Shown here one piece after another: positions 17,269 through 25,514 of a stretch of 64,000 nucleotides of DNA (its first letter is position 1; every line of letters begins with the position of its first letter). Both the position numbers and the translations under genes were made by a program. This DNA comes from Cupriavidus campinensis (GTDB lineage Bacteria > Pseudomonadota > Gammaproteobacteria > Burkholderiales > Burkholderiaceae), in contig NZ_CAJPVH010000007.1 in assembly GCF_905397395.1 (NCBI RefSeq), forward strand, positions 62,001 to 126,000, given 5' to 3'. A model generated the notes under the pieces. The model had not been told where the DNA came from and made no database searches. It saw only the letters and a program-made list of their open reading frames with translations.

Positions 17269-18222
17269 TCAGGTGGTCAGGCTCATGGCCGGACGCTCGC
17301 CCGCCAGCCCCTGCGCCACGCTGTCCAGCACCATCTGCACCATGGCGCCGCGCGTCTCCCAGGTGGCGCTGGCGCGGTGGGCCTGCAGCGTGGTGCGGTC
17401 CGACTGGCGCAGCGCCAGCGGCACGCGCGGTTCGTCGACGAACACATCGAGGCCCGCGCCCGCGATACGCCCGGCGGCGATGGCATCGGCCAGATCCGTT
17501 TCATTGACCAGCCGGCCGCGCGCCACGTTGACGAGGTAGCCCTGCGGGCCGAGCGCTTCCAGCACGGCGGCATTGATGATGCCCTCGGCCTTGTCGGCGG
17601 CGGCGCACAGCACCAGCGCGTCGCTCTCGCGGGCCAGATCCAGCAGGTTCGCCACGAAGGTGTGCGGCACGTCGTCCATGGCGCGCAGGTCGGTGTAGCG
17701 GATGGGGCAGCCGAACGCCGCCGCCCGCGTGGCCACGGCGCGCCCGACCCGGCCCATGCCGACGATGCCCACGCGCATGCCGCTGAACCGGCGCGCCAGC
17801 GGAATGGCGCTGGGCTGCGGATGCAGTTCCCACTGGCCGTCCCGCACGAAGCGGTCGCCCGCGCAGATATTGCGGCAGGCGGCAATCAGCAGGCCGATGG
17901 CCAGATCCGCCACGTCTTCGGTCAGCGCACCCAGCGTGGCGGTCACCGCCAGGCCGCGCTCGCGGCAGTAGGCCAGGTCCACCGCATCGGTGCCCACGCC
18001 ATTGACGGCGACCACCTTCAGGGCCGGCAGCTGTTCCAGCATCGCCCGCGAGATCCCGGTGTGGCCGCCGGTGATCACCGCCTGGATGGACGCGCCGTGC
18101 TCGCGCAGCCAGCCCGCCTGGTCGGCAATCTCGAAGTACTTGTGCACCACGTAGCGGCTGGCCAGTTCGTCATTGGCCGCCGGGATCAGGATCGGGTTCA
18201 GCTGGAGGATTTGCGGCTTCAT
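17269..18222 (-). CDS. D-2-hydroxyacid dehydrogenase (hydroxypyruvate/glyoxylate reductase type)
   Basis: 317 residues. The Rossmann motif is VGIVGMGRVGRAVATRAAAFG; the catalytic set is Arg in NVARGRLV, Glu in VDEPRVP and His in QAHRASAT. These are the R-E-H triad of the D-isomer-specific 2-hydroxyacid dehydrogenases, which interconvert 2-oxo and D-2-hydroxy acids with NAD(P)H. It is first in the four-gene operon and divergent from the HTH-citrate synthase gene, 107 bp apart. No strong ribosome site is seen at 18222. Confidence 0.92.
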   Translation of the reverse strand: MKPQILQLNPILIPAANDELASRYVVHKYFEIADQAGWLREHGASIQAVITGGHTGISRAMLEQLPALKVVAVNGVGTDAVDLAYCRERGLAVTATLGALTEDVADLAIGLLIAACRNICAGDRFVRDGQWELHPQPSAIPLARRFSGMRVGIVGMGRVGRAVATRAAAFGCPIRYTDLRAMDDVPHTFVANLLDLARESDALVLCAAADKAEGIINAAVLEALGPQGYLVNVARGRLVNETDLADAIAAGRIAGAGLDVFVDEPRVPLALRQSDRTTLQAHRASATWETRGAMVQMVLDSVAQGLAGERPAMSLTT

Positions 18223-18285
18223 GTGCGTGAGGCTGGGGGGTTGTTGATGGATGCATGGTATGTAATAGTTGATTCACGAGGCAAG

Positions 18286-18304
18286 ATTGATATATAAAAT
18301 CAAT
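18286..18304. promoter_or_regulatory. Inverted repeat ATTGAT-N7-ATCAAT in the divergent promoter region
   Basis: Perfect 6-bp arms surround the AT-only spacer ATATAAA in the 107-bp gap between the hydroxyacid dehydrogenase operon and the HTH-citrate synthase gene. It is 26 bp before the latter's start, and the AT-rich spacer could hold a -10 element. The natural candidate binder is the divergent HTH fusion protein. It does not have FNR spacing (7 instead of 4). Confidence 0.45.
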
Positions 18305-18329
18305 ATAAATTCGCACGGGAAGCGTCAAC

Positions 18330-19463
18330 ATGGGAACCTGGATATCGATGGACGAGGCGTGCAGCCGACTTGGCGTGCGGCCGCAAACGCTCTATGCCTA
18401 TGTCAGCCGGGGCAAGCTGGAGGTCATGTCCGACCCTGCCGACACGCGGCGCAGCCTCTATCGGGCCGAGGATGTGGCCGGCCTCGCCCGGCGCAAGCAG
18501 GCCGGGCGCAAGCACGAGACGCTGGCCACCAACACGCTGTTCGGCGCGGAGCCGAGCATCCCCACCGCACTCTCGACCTTCGTGCGCGAGCGGCTGTACT
18601 ACCGGGGGCAGGACGCCGTGACGTTGGCCGGGTCGGCCACGCTGGAAGAGGTGGCGCACCTGCTCTGGGACGCCGAGCAGCCCGTCGATTTCTCATCGAC
18701 GGCGAGCGTCACCGAGCCCGGGCGCGTGACGGCGTTCAACACGCTGGCCACGCTGGCGGCCACGGGCCATTCCACGCATGGGCGCATGACGCGGGTGTTG
18801 CATCTGGAAGCGCAGGAGTTGGTGGGCCAGCTGGCCAACGCCTTTGGCGCGCAGGCGGGGCAGCAGCCCTTGCACCTCCGCTTTGCGCAGGGCTGGCAGC
18901 AGTCGCCGCAGGTGGCGGATCTGCTGCGGACCGCGATGGTGCTGCTGGTGGACCATGAGTTGACCAGTTCGGCCTTCGCAACACGGATCGCGGCGTCCAC
19001 GGGCGCCTCGCTGCCGGCCTGCCTGCTGGCGGGGCTGACCACGCTGTCCGGGCCGTTGCACGGCGATGCGTCCGGCCGGGTCAAGGCGCTGTTCAACGAG
19101 GTGGAGCGGCTGGGCGAGGATCAGGTGATTGCCCACTACCTGTCCACCGGATTGCCGCTGGCCGGGTTCGGCCATCACCTCTATCCCGATGGGGACCCAC
19201 GGGCGGTGGCGCTGCTGGCCCTGTTCGATCCGCCCGACGTCATCACGCGCTTTATCGAGAAAGCCACCCGGCTGACCGGCCTGCAGCCCAATATCGACGT
19301 GGCGCTGGCGGCGCTGGTCATCCACTACCGCCTGCCGGACGACGCCGCGTTCGCCATGTTCGCCACGGCGCGCAGCATCGGCCTGCTGGCGCACAGCCTG
19401 GAGCAACTGGGGGTGGGGCAGGTGATCCGCCCGCGCGGGCGCTACATCGGGATCATGCCGTAG
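18330..19463 (+). CDS. Citrate synthase-family protein with N-terminal MerR/excisionase-like HTH
   Basis: 377 residues. The first ~55 (MDEACSRLGVRPQTLYAYVS, then SLYRAEDV) form a MerR/Xis-type DNA-binding helix-turn-helix. Residues ~75-377 are a citrate synthase fold with the catalytic residues in place: H209 in VDHELTSS, H244 in GPLHGDAS, H282 in GFGHHLYPDGDPRA and D323 in PNID. The enzyme part therefore looks active or at least able to bind oxaloacetate and acyl-CoA. The protein is shorter than housekeeping citrate synthase (~430). A regulator that senses a metabolite through an enzyme fold is the inferred role, since it is divergent from a catabolic operon. Another possibility is a 2-methylcitrate-type synthase. 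Confidence 0.88.
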   Translation: MGTWISMDEACSRLGVRPQTLYAYVSRGKLEVMSDPADTRRSLYRAEDVAGLARRKQAGRKHETLATNTLFGAEPSIPTALSTFVRERLYYRGQDAVTLAGSATLEEVAHLLWDAEQPVDFSSTASVTEPGRVTAFNTLATLAATGHSTHGRMTRVLHLEAQELVGQLANAFGAQAGQQPLHLRFAQGWQQSPQVADLLRTAMVLLVDHELTSSAFATRIAASTGASLPACLLAGLTTLSGPLHGDASGRVKALFNEVERLGEDQVIAHYLSTGLPLAGFGHHLYPDGDPRAVALLALFDPPDVITRFIEKATRLTGLQPNIDVALAALVIHYRLPDDAAFAMFATARSIGLLAHSLEQLGVGQVIRPRGRYIGIMP

Positions 19464-19489
19464 CGGGCAGGGCGCGCGGGGCGCTAAGC

Positions 19490-20572
19490 CTATCGCTTCG
19501 GGTACACCGCCTGCCAGTCCTGCTTCATGCTGATGACGGTCCAGCCGCGCACCTTGGCGGCGTCGAGCGCCTTGTCCAGCTTGCCGATCTTGGACGCGCG
19601 GTCGTAGGCGAATTCCCGCTCGGCATCGTCGTGATGCACGAGCACGGCCAGACGCGGGCCGTCGCCGGTGGTGGTGTATTCCAGCATCTGGAAGTCGCCA
19701 TCCGAGTTGCCCACGGCCAGGATCGGCCGCCGGCCAATATGGCGATAGATGCCAACCGGCTTGCCGGGGCCATCGTTGATGAACTCCAGCTTCGGGTCAC
19801 GCACCAGCGCCGGCTTGCCGTTGGACATGCCATAGCGCACCGCCTGCGTCGAGCCGACCACCTGCTCGGGCGGAATCCCGTACGCCTGCTCCACCCAGGG
19901 CCGCATGAACTCGATGGTCCCGCCGGACACGATATACGTCTTGAAGCCGTTCGCGCGCAGGTAGGACAGCAGCTCCAGCTGCGGCTGGTAGACCAGATCG
20001 GTGTAGGGCCGATTGAACTTCGGGTGGCGCGCGCTGGCGATCCAGTTGCGGATGGTCTTGTCGTAGTCGTCCACGTTCATGCCGCTGTTGGCGACGGCAA
20101 TCAACTGCAGCAGCTGCTTCTCGTTGGCGATCACCTTGGCCAGGTCGTTGGCCATCAGGGCCTTGAAGGCCGGGTTGTTGCGCCATTCCGGATGCTGGGG
20201 CGCGGCGGCCCTGACCTGATCGAGCAGGAAGAAGAACTGGAAGTAGAGTGGCTGCTCGCTCCACAGCGTGCCGTCATTGTCGAAGGCGGCCACGCGCTGC
20301 TCGGGCGGCACGTAGGTGGGCGAGCCCTGGCGCGTCACGTCGGAGACGAACTTGACGATGGCTTGCTTCGCGGGGCCGTCGCGCCAGGAGGGCAGGGCGT
20401 CCGTCTGCTGGGCGGAGGGGGTCGCCGAGTTGGCGGCCGGGTCCGCGGGCGCGGTCGAGCATCCGCTCAGTCCCACTCCGGACGCCGCCAGCGCGAGCAG
20501 CATGGCGGCAGTGGCGGCAGTGGCGGCAGCACGTGGCAGATCGGCTTGCATCCAGCGCGAAGGGAAGCGCAT
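19490..20572 (-). CDS. HAD-family phosphatase, lipoprotein
   Basis: 360 residues from the ATG at 20572, which has AGGAG upstream. The N-terminus has Arg residues, a hydrophobic run and a lipobox-like GLSGC, so export and lipid attachment are likely. The HAD motif I is AAFDNDGTLWSE (D-x-D-G-T), motif II Ser/Thr lies in TYIVSGGTIEF, and the acidic motif IV is AVGNSDGDFQML. It resembles secreted acid phosphatases/phosphoserine-phosphatase-like HADs; the substrate is unknown. Three copies of a 9-bp unit (tggcggcag) encode part of the Ala-rich signal region around 20505-20530. It is convergent with the citrate synthase-like gene. Confidence 0.85.
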   Translation of the reverse strand: MRFPSRWMQADLPRAAATAATAAMLLALAASGVGLSGCSTAPADPAANSATPSAQQTDALPSWRDGPAKQAIVKFVSDVTRQGSPTYVPPEQRVAAFDNDGTLWSEQPLYFQFFFLLDQVRAAAPQHPEWRNNPAFKALMANDLAKVIANEKQLLQLIAVANSGMNVDDYDKTIRNWIASARHPKFNRPYTDLVYQPQLELLSYLRANGFKTYIVSGGTIEFMRPWVEQAYGIPPEQVVGSTQAVRYGMSNGKPALVRDPKLEFINDGPGKPVGIYRHIGRRPILAVGNSDGDFQMLEYTTTGDGPRLAVLVHHDDAEREFAYDRASKIGKLDKALDAAKVRGWTVISMKQDWQAVYPKR

Positions 20573-20590
20573 CGAGGTCTCCTGTGATGG

Positions 20591-20607
20591 ATTGGATACA
20601 TTCCAAT
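20591..20607. promoter_or_regulatory. Inverted repeat ATTGGA-N5-TCCAAT before the HAD lipoprotein gene
   Basis: Perfect 6-bp arms around TACAT lie 19 bp upstream of the HAD gene start at 20572. On the minus strand the adjoining TATATT could act as a -10 element, so this may be an operator overlapping the promoter. No regulator is assigned. Confidence 0.35.
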
Positions 20608-20748
20608 ATAGGCGGCGTACGGGCGGGTGTGTAGTTTTTGCCGGTTGGCGGCTTGCCCGCAACCCGCCCGGTGGTGCTGGGCCGTGTCCCGGGGCCGGGT
20701 ATGGAATTCGCTTCTCTTGGTTCCGCTATGCCATGACCGGAGACGAAA

Positions 20749-21000
20749 ATGACCAAACCAGCCGATGGGAAACTCACCGAACACGGCGATGCGCACAGCG
20801 TGCACCGCCGCAGCGACGGCGGCGTCTGGCCCGATGGCACGCCGCGCGACCCCGCCTCGGGGCCGCCGCACTATGGCGAAGACAACCGGGACCAGAAAAA
20901 GCCGCGCGACCACGGCAGCGACTGGGCCACGTCCGACCTCGTGAAGGATGTGCCGGGCAAAGGGCCGGTACCGGTGGGGCAGGACCAGCCGAAGAAGTAG
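20749..21000 (+). CDS. Small, highly hydrophilic protein of unknown function
   Basis: 83 residues, rich in Asp, Lys, Gly, Pro and His, without any hydrophobic segment; segments such as GGVWPDGTPRDPASGPP and ENDNR-like charged runs suggest a disordered protein. I do not recognise the family. The ATG at 20749 is preceded by GGAGACGAAA. It lies 21 bp before the YihY gene and may be co-transcribed. Codon use is like that of its neighbours, which supports it being a real gene. Confidence 0.6.
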   Translation: MTKPADGKLTEHGDAHSVHRRSDGGVWPDGTPRDPASGPPHYGEDNRDQKKPRDHGSDWATSDLVKDVPGKGPVPVGQDQPKK

Positions 21001-21021
21001 ATCGACGGAACAGGCGCGGCG

Positions 21022-21936
21022 ATGCGCTGGCGACCCATCTCCCTCCGTCAGGCCTACGGCCTGATGCGCGACAGCGTGACCGCGTGGATGGACGACTACG
21101 CGCCCAGCATGGGCGCCGCGCTGGCCTACTACACGGTGTTCTCGATCGCGCCGCTGCTGCTGATCGTGATCTCGGTGGCCGGCATGGTGTTTGGTGCCGA
21201 GGCGGCGCGCGGCGCGGTGATGAGCGAGTTCACCGGGCTGATCGGCGCGGAAGGCGCGGCGGCCATCGAGAACATGCTCCTCGCGCTCAGCGACCCCGGT
21301 CTGAGCACGCTGACCGCGCTGGTCGGCACGGTGACGCTGTTGATTGGCGCCACCACGGTGTTCGCCGAACTACAGAGCGCACTGGACCGTATCTGGCAGG
21401 TGCCGGAGCGCAAGAAGGCGTCCGGCATTCTGGCGTTGCTGCGCGCGCGGCTGCTGTCTTTCGGGATGGTGCTGGGCATTGGCTTCCTGCTGATTGTCTC
21501 GCTGCTGGCCAGCGCCGGGCTTGCGGCGCTGGGGCGGGTGTGGGGGCCGCTGTTCGACGGCGAACTGCTCGGCCATGCGCTCGACCTGCTCGTCAGCGTG
21601 GCGCTGGTGACCGTCGTCTTCGCCATGATCTACAAGATCATGCCCCACGCCGCCGTGCGCTGGCCGGACGTCTGGCTCGGCGCCACCGTCACCGCCGTGC
21701 TGTTCAGCATCGGCAAGTTCCTGATCGGGCTCTACATCGGCAAGAGCGGGGTGGCGTCCGGCTATGGCGCGGCCGGCTCGCTGGTGGTGCTGCTGATGTG
21801 GGTCTACTACTCCGCGCAGATCTTCCTGCTGGGGGCGGAATTCACCTGGCTCTACGCCAACCGCTACGGCTCGCTCAAGCACGCGGCGCCGCGGGAGGCA
21901 CCGGCGCCATCCGCCACACCGACCCGGGTGCACTGA
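21022..21936 (+). CDS. YihY/BrkB-family inner-membrane protein
   Basis: 304 residues with about six membrane helices. Family landmarks: GAALAYYTVFSIAPLLLI near residues 33-50, ELQSALDRIWQVP after helix 2, and AAGSLVVLLMWVYYSAQIFLLGAEFT near the end. The family was once called ribonuclease BN by mistake; its true function is not established. A second, longer family member is at 34342. The C-terminal tail is short and Pro/Ala-rich. It follows the hydrophilic 83-residue gene by 21 bp. Confidence 0.88.
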   Translation: MRWRPISLRQAYGLMRDSVTAWMDDYAPSMGAALAYYTVFSIAPLLLIVISVAGMVFGAEAARGAVMSEFTGLIGAEGAAAIENMLLALSDPGLSTLTALVGTVTLLIGATTVFAELQSALDRIWQVPERKKASGILALLRARLLSFGMVLGIGFLLIVSLLASAGLAALGRVWGPLFDGELLGHALDLLVSVALVTVVFAMIYKIMPHAAVRWPDVWLGATVTAVLFSIGKFLIGLYIGKSGVASGYGAAGSLVVLLMWVYYSAQIFLLGAEFTWLYANRYGSLKHAAPREAPAPSATPTRVH

Positions 21937-22317
21937 TTCTTCTCCTTGTCAGCCGCTGCGCCGTGCATGACTGCGGCGTGACTGACACCGCAGAGGTCGC
22001 GATCATGCAGCCGAAGCGGATCTATACTCGCTGGCCTGAATTGCCAGGGGGCGAAGATGGATGCATCTGCCGAGGTAAGTGGCCTGGACGCATGGTTCCG
22101 CCGTCGGGTCAGGCAGCGGCCTGACGCCATCGCGCTGGTCTACGGCGGGCGGCACGTGTCCTATGCCGCGCTCGATGCCCGGGTCCGCGCGGGCGGGAGT
22201 TGCCTGCCGCTGGATCCCGATGCGCCCGACGCACGGATTCGCCTGATGCTGGACGACCTTGACGTGCGGATCGCCGTGTCGACGGCCGGCGATCGCGCCC
22301 GCCTGGGCGCGGTGGCC

Positions 22318-22377
22318 GATTGCCTGACCGATTGCCTGGCCGATTGCCTGGCCGATTGCCCGGCCGATTACCTGACG
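22318..22377 (+). repeat. Five tandem 12-bp units in the NRPS-like remnant
   Basis: Five units of a 12-mer with consensus gattgcctggcc run head to tail, encoding Asp-Cys-Leu-Ala/Thr repeats between adenylation motifs A2 and A3. The unit keeps the reading frame. Replication slippage is the likely origin. Confidence 0.9.
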
Positions 22378-23201
22378 CCGGGGGCCGAGGCCGCCGGCAG
22401 CATCGCCATGCCGGCAGCGGGTCTCGCGCATCGGACCCATGTCCTCTACACCTCGGGCACCACCGGCCAGCCGAAGGGCGTGGAGATCCTGGCGCGTGGC
22501 ATTGTGCGGCTGGCCTGGCAACCGCGCTATGTATCGCTGAATGCCGACGACCGGATCGCGGCCATTGCGAATCCCACCTTCGACGCCGCCCTGTTCGAGA
22601 CCTGGGGGCGCTGCTGAACGGGGGCACCGTGGTGTTCCTGCCCCGGCAGACCTGTATCGACCCCGCCACTTTCCGGCATAGCCTGCGCGCGCAAGGCGTG
22701 ACGACGATGTTCATCACCAGCGCGCTGTTCAACCATACCGTGCACGCGTGCCCCGATGCGTTCGCCACGCTGCGTACGCTGCTGGTCGGCGGCGAAGCGC
22801 TCAACGCCCAGGCGATTGGCGCGGTATTGCGCAGCGCGCCGCCGGCCCGGCTGCTGAACGCCTACGGCCCGACGGAATGCACGACCTTCGCCACCTGTCA
22901 CGCCATCACGCTGCATGACGCAGAGACCGGCGCGATCCCGATCGGCCAGGCCATCGACGACACCGTGGTCCATGTGCTCGATGGCGACCGGCAGCCGGTG
23001 TCGCCAGGCCAGATCGGCGAGATCCATCTCGGCGGCGCGGGGCTGGCGCGTGGGTACTGGCAGCGTCCTGCGCTGACGCGCGAGCGCTTTGTCGAGGTCG
23101 ATCACCTGGCCGAAGGCAGGCCGCTGAGGCTGTACCGGACCGGCGATCTCGGCGCGTGGCGGCCGGACGGCACGCTGGCCAAGGTGGACCGGCGCGCGCT
23201 C

Positions 23202-23249
23202 CGTGACCGGCTCCATGACCCGCTCCATGATTCGCTCCATGATTCGCAC
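23202..23249 (+). repeat. Four tandem 12-bp units after motif A10 of the NRPS-like remnant
   Basis: Four units close to catgattcgctc encode Arg/His-Asp-x-Leu/His repeats in the linker between the adenylation and carrier domains. This is a second frame-preserving 12-bp array, unrelated in sequence to the one at 22318. Confidence 0.88.
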
Positions 23250-24184
23250 CCCCAAGCGATGGCGGTGCGGGGAACCACGGAGGCGATGCTGCGCGATGCC
23301 TGGCGGTGCGCGCTCGATCTGGACAGCGTGGCCGACGATGACGACTTCTTCGCGCTCGGCGGCGATTCGCTTCAGGCCGCCAGCCTGATCCTGCTGCTCG
23401 GCGAGCGGCTGGGCCGCCCGCTGCCGGTGCAGGCCCTCTACGACGCCCCGACGCCGGCGAAGCTGGCCACCTGGCTCCAGCGCCACGGGCAGGGCGGGGG
23501 TGACGAGGCCCAGGCGGGCAGCGGCGCAGCCGAGCGTGCGCGCCTGCTGGCCGATGCCCGGCTGCCCGACGATATCGGCCTCGTGTCCGGTCCCGTATCG
23601 GGCCCAGTATTCGGCCCGCCGGCGCCGTGGTGCGGCGCGGGCGGGGGCCGGGTCTTCCTCACCGGCGCGACCGGCTTCCTCGGCGCGTTCCTGCTGCGCG
23701 ACCTGCTGCGCTGGCCCGGGGTCAGCGAGGCGATTTTCGCGTTCTTCGGCATGCTGCGCGCCTGCGGCTATCCGCTGCAGTCACTGCCGTATGCCGACTG
23801 GCTGCAACGGCTGGCAGACTCGGCCGATCTGGCAGGCAATCCGCTGCGGCCGCTGCTGCCGTTGCTGACGGAACCGGTCTACGGCCGGCTCACCCGCTGG
23901 GAAGTCTACGAGGGCATGCCGCGCTACGACGCCACGCATACGGCTCGCGCCCTGGCGGTGGCCGGCGGGCTGGCCTTTCCCCGGCTCGATCGCGCGCTGA
24001 TGGCGCGCTATCTCGACGTCTGGATGGGGCAGCGACCGGTTCCTGACACCCGGTAGCCGGGTGCTGTCCGGTCCACATGCACCATCCGCGTGACTTCGTA
24101 TTTGGGCATTTCGCATCCGCGTTCTATCGTTAAGTGCCGGCCCCGGCGCAGGACCTGTTCGATGCGGCAGCCCAAGGAGTCGTC

Positions 24185-25510
24185 ATGAGCAAGAAGTCCA
24201 GTATCACGACCTACATCGTCATTGCGATGATCCTGGGCGGCGTGGTCGGCTACGCGTGCCACACGGCCTTTCCCGACCCCAAGCTGGCCAAGGATGTGGC
24301 CGGCTACATCTCCGTCATCACCGATGTCTTCCTGCGGCTGATCAAGATGATCATCGCGCCGCTGGTCTTCTCCACGCTGGTCATGGGCATCGCCCACATG
24401 GGGGACGCCAGCACCGTGGGCCGTGTGGGCGTGAAGGCGCTGGCGTGGTTCATCACGGCCTCGCTGGTGTCGCTGACGCTGGGCCTGATCATGGCCACGG
24501 TGCTCCAGCCCGGCATCAACATCGGCCTGCCGCTGCCCGACGTGGGCGCCGCCACCAATCTCAAGACCAACGCCTTCACGCTCAAGGACTTCATCGCGCA
24601 TCTGGTGCCGAAATCCGTGGCCGAGGCCATGGCCAACAACGAGATCCTGCAGATCGTGGTGTTCTCGATCTTCTTCGGCACGGCGCTGGCCGCGCTGGGC
24701 GAGCGCGGCGCGCGCATGGCCGGGGTGATCGAAGACCTCGCACAGGTGATGCTGAAGATCACCGGCGCCGTGATGTGGATGGCGCCGCTGGCCGTGTTCG
24801 CGGCGATTGCCTCCACGGTGACCACGCAGGGGCTGGGCATCCTGCTGACCTTCGCCAAGTTCATGGGCAGCTTCTACCTGTCGCTGTTCGTGCTGTGGGC
24901 GCTGCTGGCGCTGGCCGGCTGGGCGTTCCTGGGCCGCCGCATCGTCTCCCTGATCCGGCTGATCCGCGAGCCGTTCCTGATTTCCTTCTCCACGGCGAGT
25001 TCGGAGGCGGCGTATCCGAAGATGCTCGACGCGCTGGACCGCTTCGGCGTGAATCGCAAGATTTCCAGCTTCGTGCTGCCGCTGGGCTACTCGTTCAACC
25101 TGGACGGGTCGATGATGTACTGCACCTTCGCCGTGCTGTTCATCGCCCAGGCGTACGACATCCACCTGCCGCTGGCCACCCAGATCACCATGCTGCTGTT
25201 GCTGATGCTGACGTCGAAGGGGATGGCGGGGGTGCCGCGTGCGTCACTTGTGGTGATTGCCGCCACGCTGAACCAGTTCAACATCCCCGAGGCGGGGCTG
25301 CTGCTGATCATGGGCGTGGACCAGTTCCTCGACATGGGCCGCTCGGCCACCAATGCCGTGGGCAACTCGATTGCCTCGGCCGTGGTGGCGAAGTGGGAAG
25401 GGCAGTTGTCGAGCGAATCCACGCTCGGGGATCGGGGTGAAGGTAGCGAGGGCGGCGTGGACGAAGGCGGCGGGCCACCACTGCACAAGCCGGGGACCGC
25501 ACAGGCCTGA
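24185..25510 (+). CDS. Dicarboxylate/amino-acid:cation symporter (DAACS, DctA/GltP family)
   Basis: 441 residues. The start at 24185 has AAGGAG at ideal spacing. Landmarks are MIIAPLVFSTLVMGIAHMGD near the N-terminus, the Ser-rich re-entrant loop SFSTASSEAAYPKML, LPLGYSFNLDGSMMY and the C-terminal loop region with VDQFLDMGRSATNAVGNS. This is the glutamate/aspartate/C4-dicarboxylate transporter fold. The acidic GVDEGGGPP-type tail is longer than usual. The next gene, a periplasmic binding protein, starts 4 bp after the stop, so they are probably co-transcribed, an unusual pairing for a carrier that needs no binding protein. Confidence 0.93.
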   Translation: MSKKSSITTYIVIAMILGGVVGYACHTAFPDPKLAKDVAGYISVITDVFLRLIKMIIAPLVFSTLVMGIAHMGDASTVGRVGVKALAWFITASLVSLTLGLIMATVLQPGINIGLPLPDVGAATNLKTNAFTLKDFIAHLVPKSVAEAMANNEILQIVVFSIFFGTALAALGERGARMAGVIEDLAQVMLKITGAVMWMAPLAVFAAIASTVTTQGLGILLTFAKFMGSFYLSLFVLWALLALAGWAFLGRRIVSLIRLIREPFLISFSTASSEAAYPKMLDALDRFGVNRKISSFVLPLGYSFNLDGSMMYCTFAVLFIAQAYDIHLPLATQITMLLLLMLTSKGMAGVPRASLVVIAATLNQFNIPEAGLLLIMGVDQFLDMGRSATNAVGNSIASAVVAKWEGQLSSESTLGDRGEGSEGGVDEGGGPPLHKPGTAQA

Positions 25511-25514
25511 TGCC

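Larger units (their letters stand above)
22057..24056 (+). pseudogene. Eroded NRPS-like reductase (adenylation-carrier-thioester reductase remnant)
   Basis: Two frames together encode a recognisable but broken NRPS-like enzyme. Adenylation motifs are visible: LYTSGTTGQPKGVE (A3), FDAALFETW (A4), NAYGPTE (A5), GEIHLGGAGLARGYW (A6), YRTGDLGAW (A7), then directly KVDRRAL (A10). A carrier site DDFFALGGDSLQA and a reductase start GRVFLTGATGFLG follow. The frame shifts at the G5 run 22604-22608: one more G would restore FETWGALLNGG. Three in-frame losses are inferred: about 40 residues before GGSCLPLDP, the A8-A9 segment between A7 and A10, and about 200 residues inside the reductase including its Tyr-Lys site. 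Even with the frame repaired it should be inactive. No phosphopantetheinyl transferase gene is nearby. Confidence 0.85.

Noticed and set aside
18286..18304. FNR box in front of the HTH-citrate synthase gene
   Set aside because: The half-sites TTGAT and ATCAA are present, but the spacer is 7 bp, not 4, so FNR would not bind it as a standard site.
22318..22377. Possible CRISPR-like or phase-variation repeat array
   Set aside because: The 12-bp units are adjacent with no spacers and lie inside a coding remnant; they are slippage repeats, not a CRISPR array.
22604..22608. Programmed frameshift in the NRPS-like gene
   Set aside because: The G5 run is not a recognised slippery signal with a stimulatory structure, and the gene has other inactivating losses, so a decay mutation or a sequence error is more likely.
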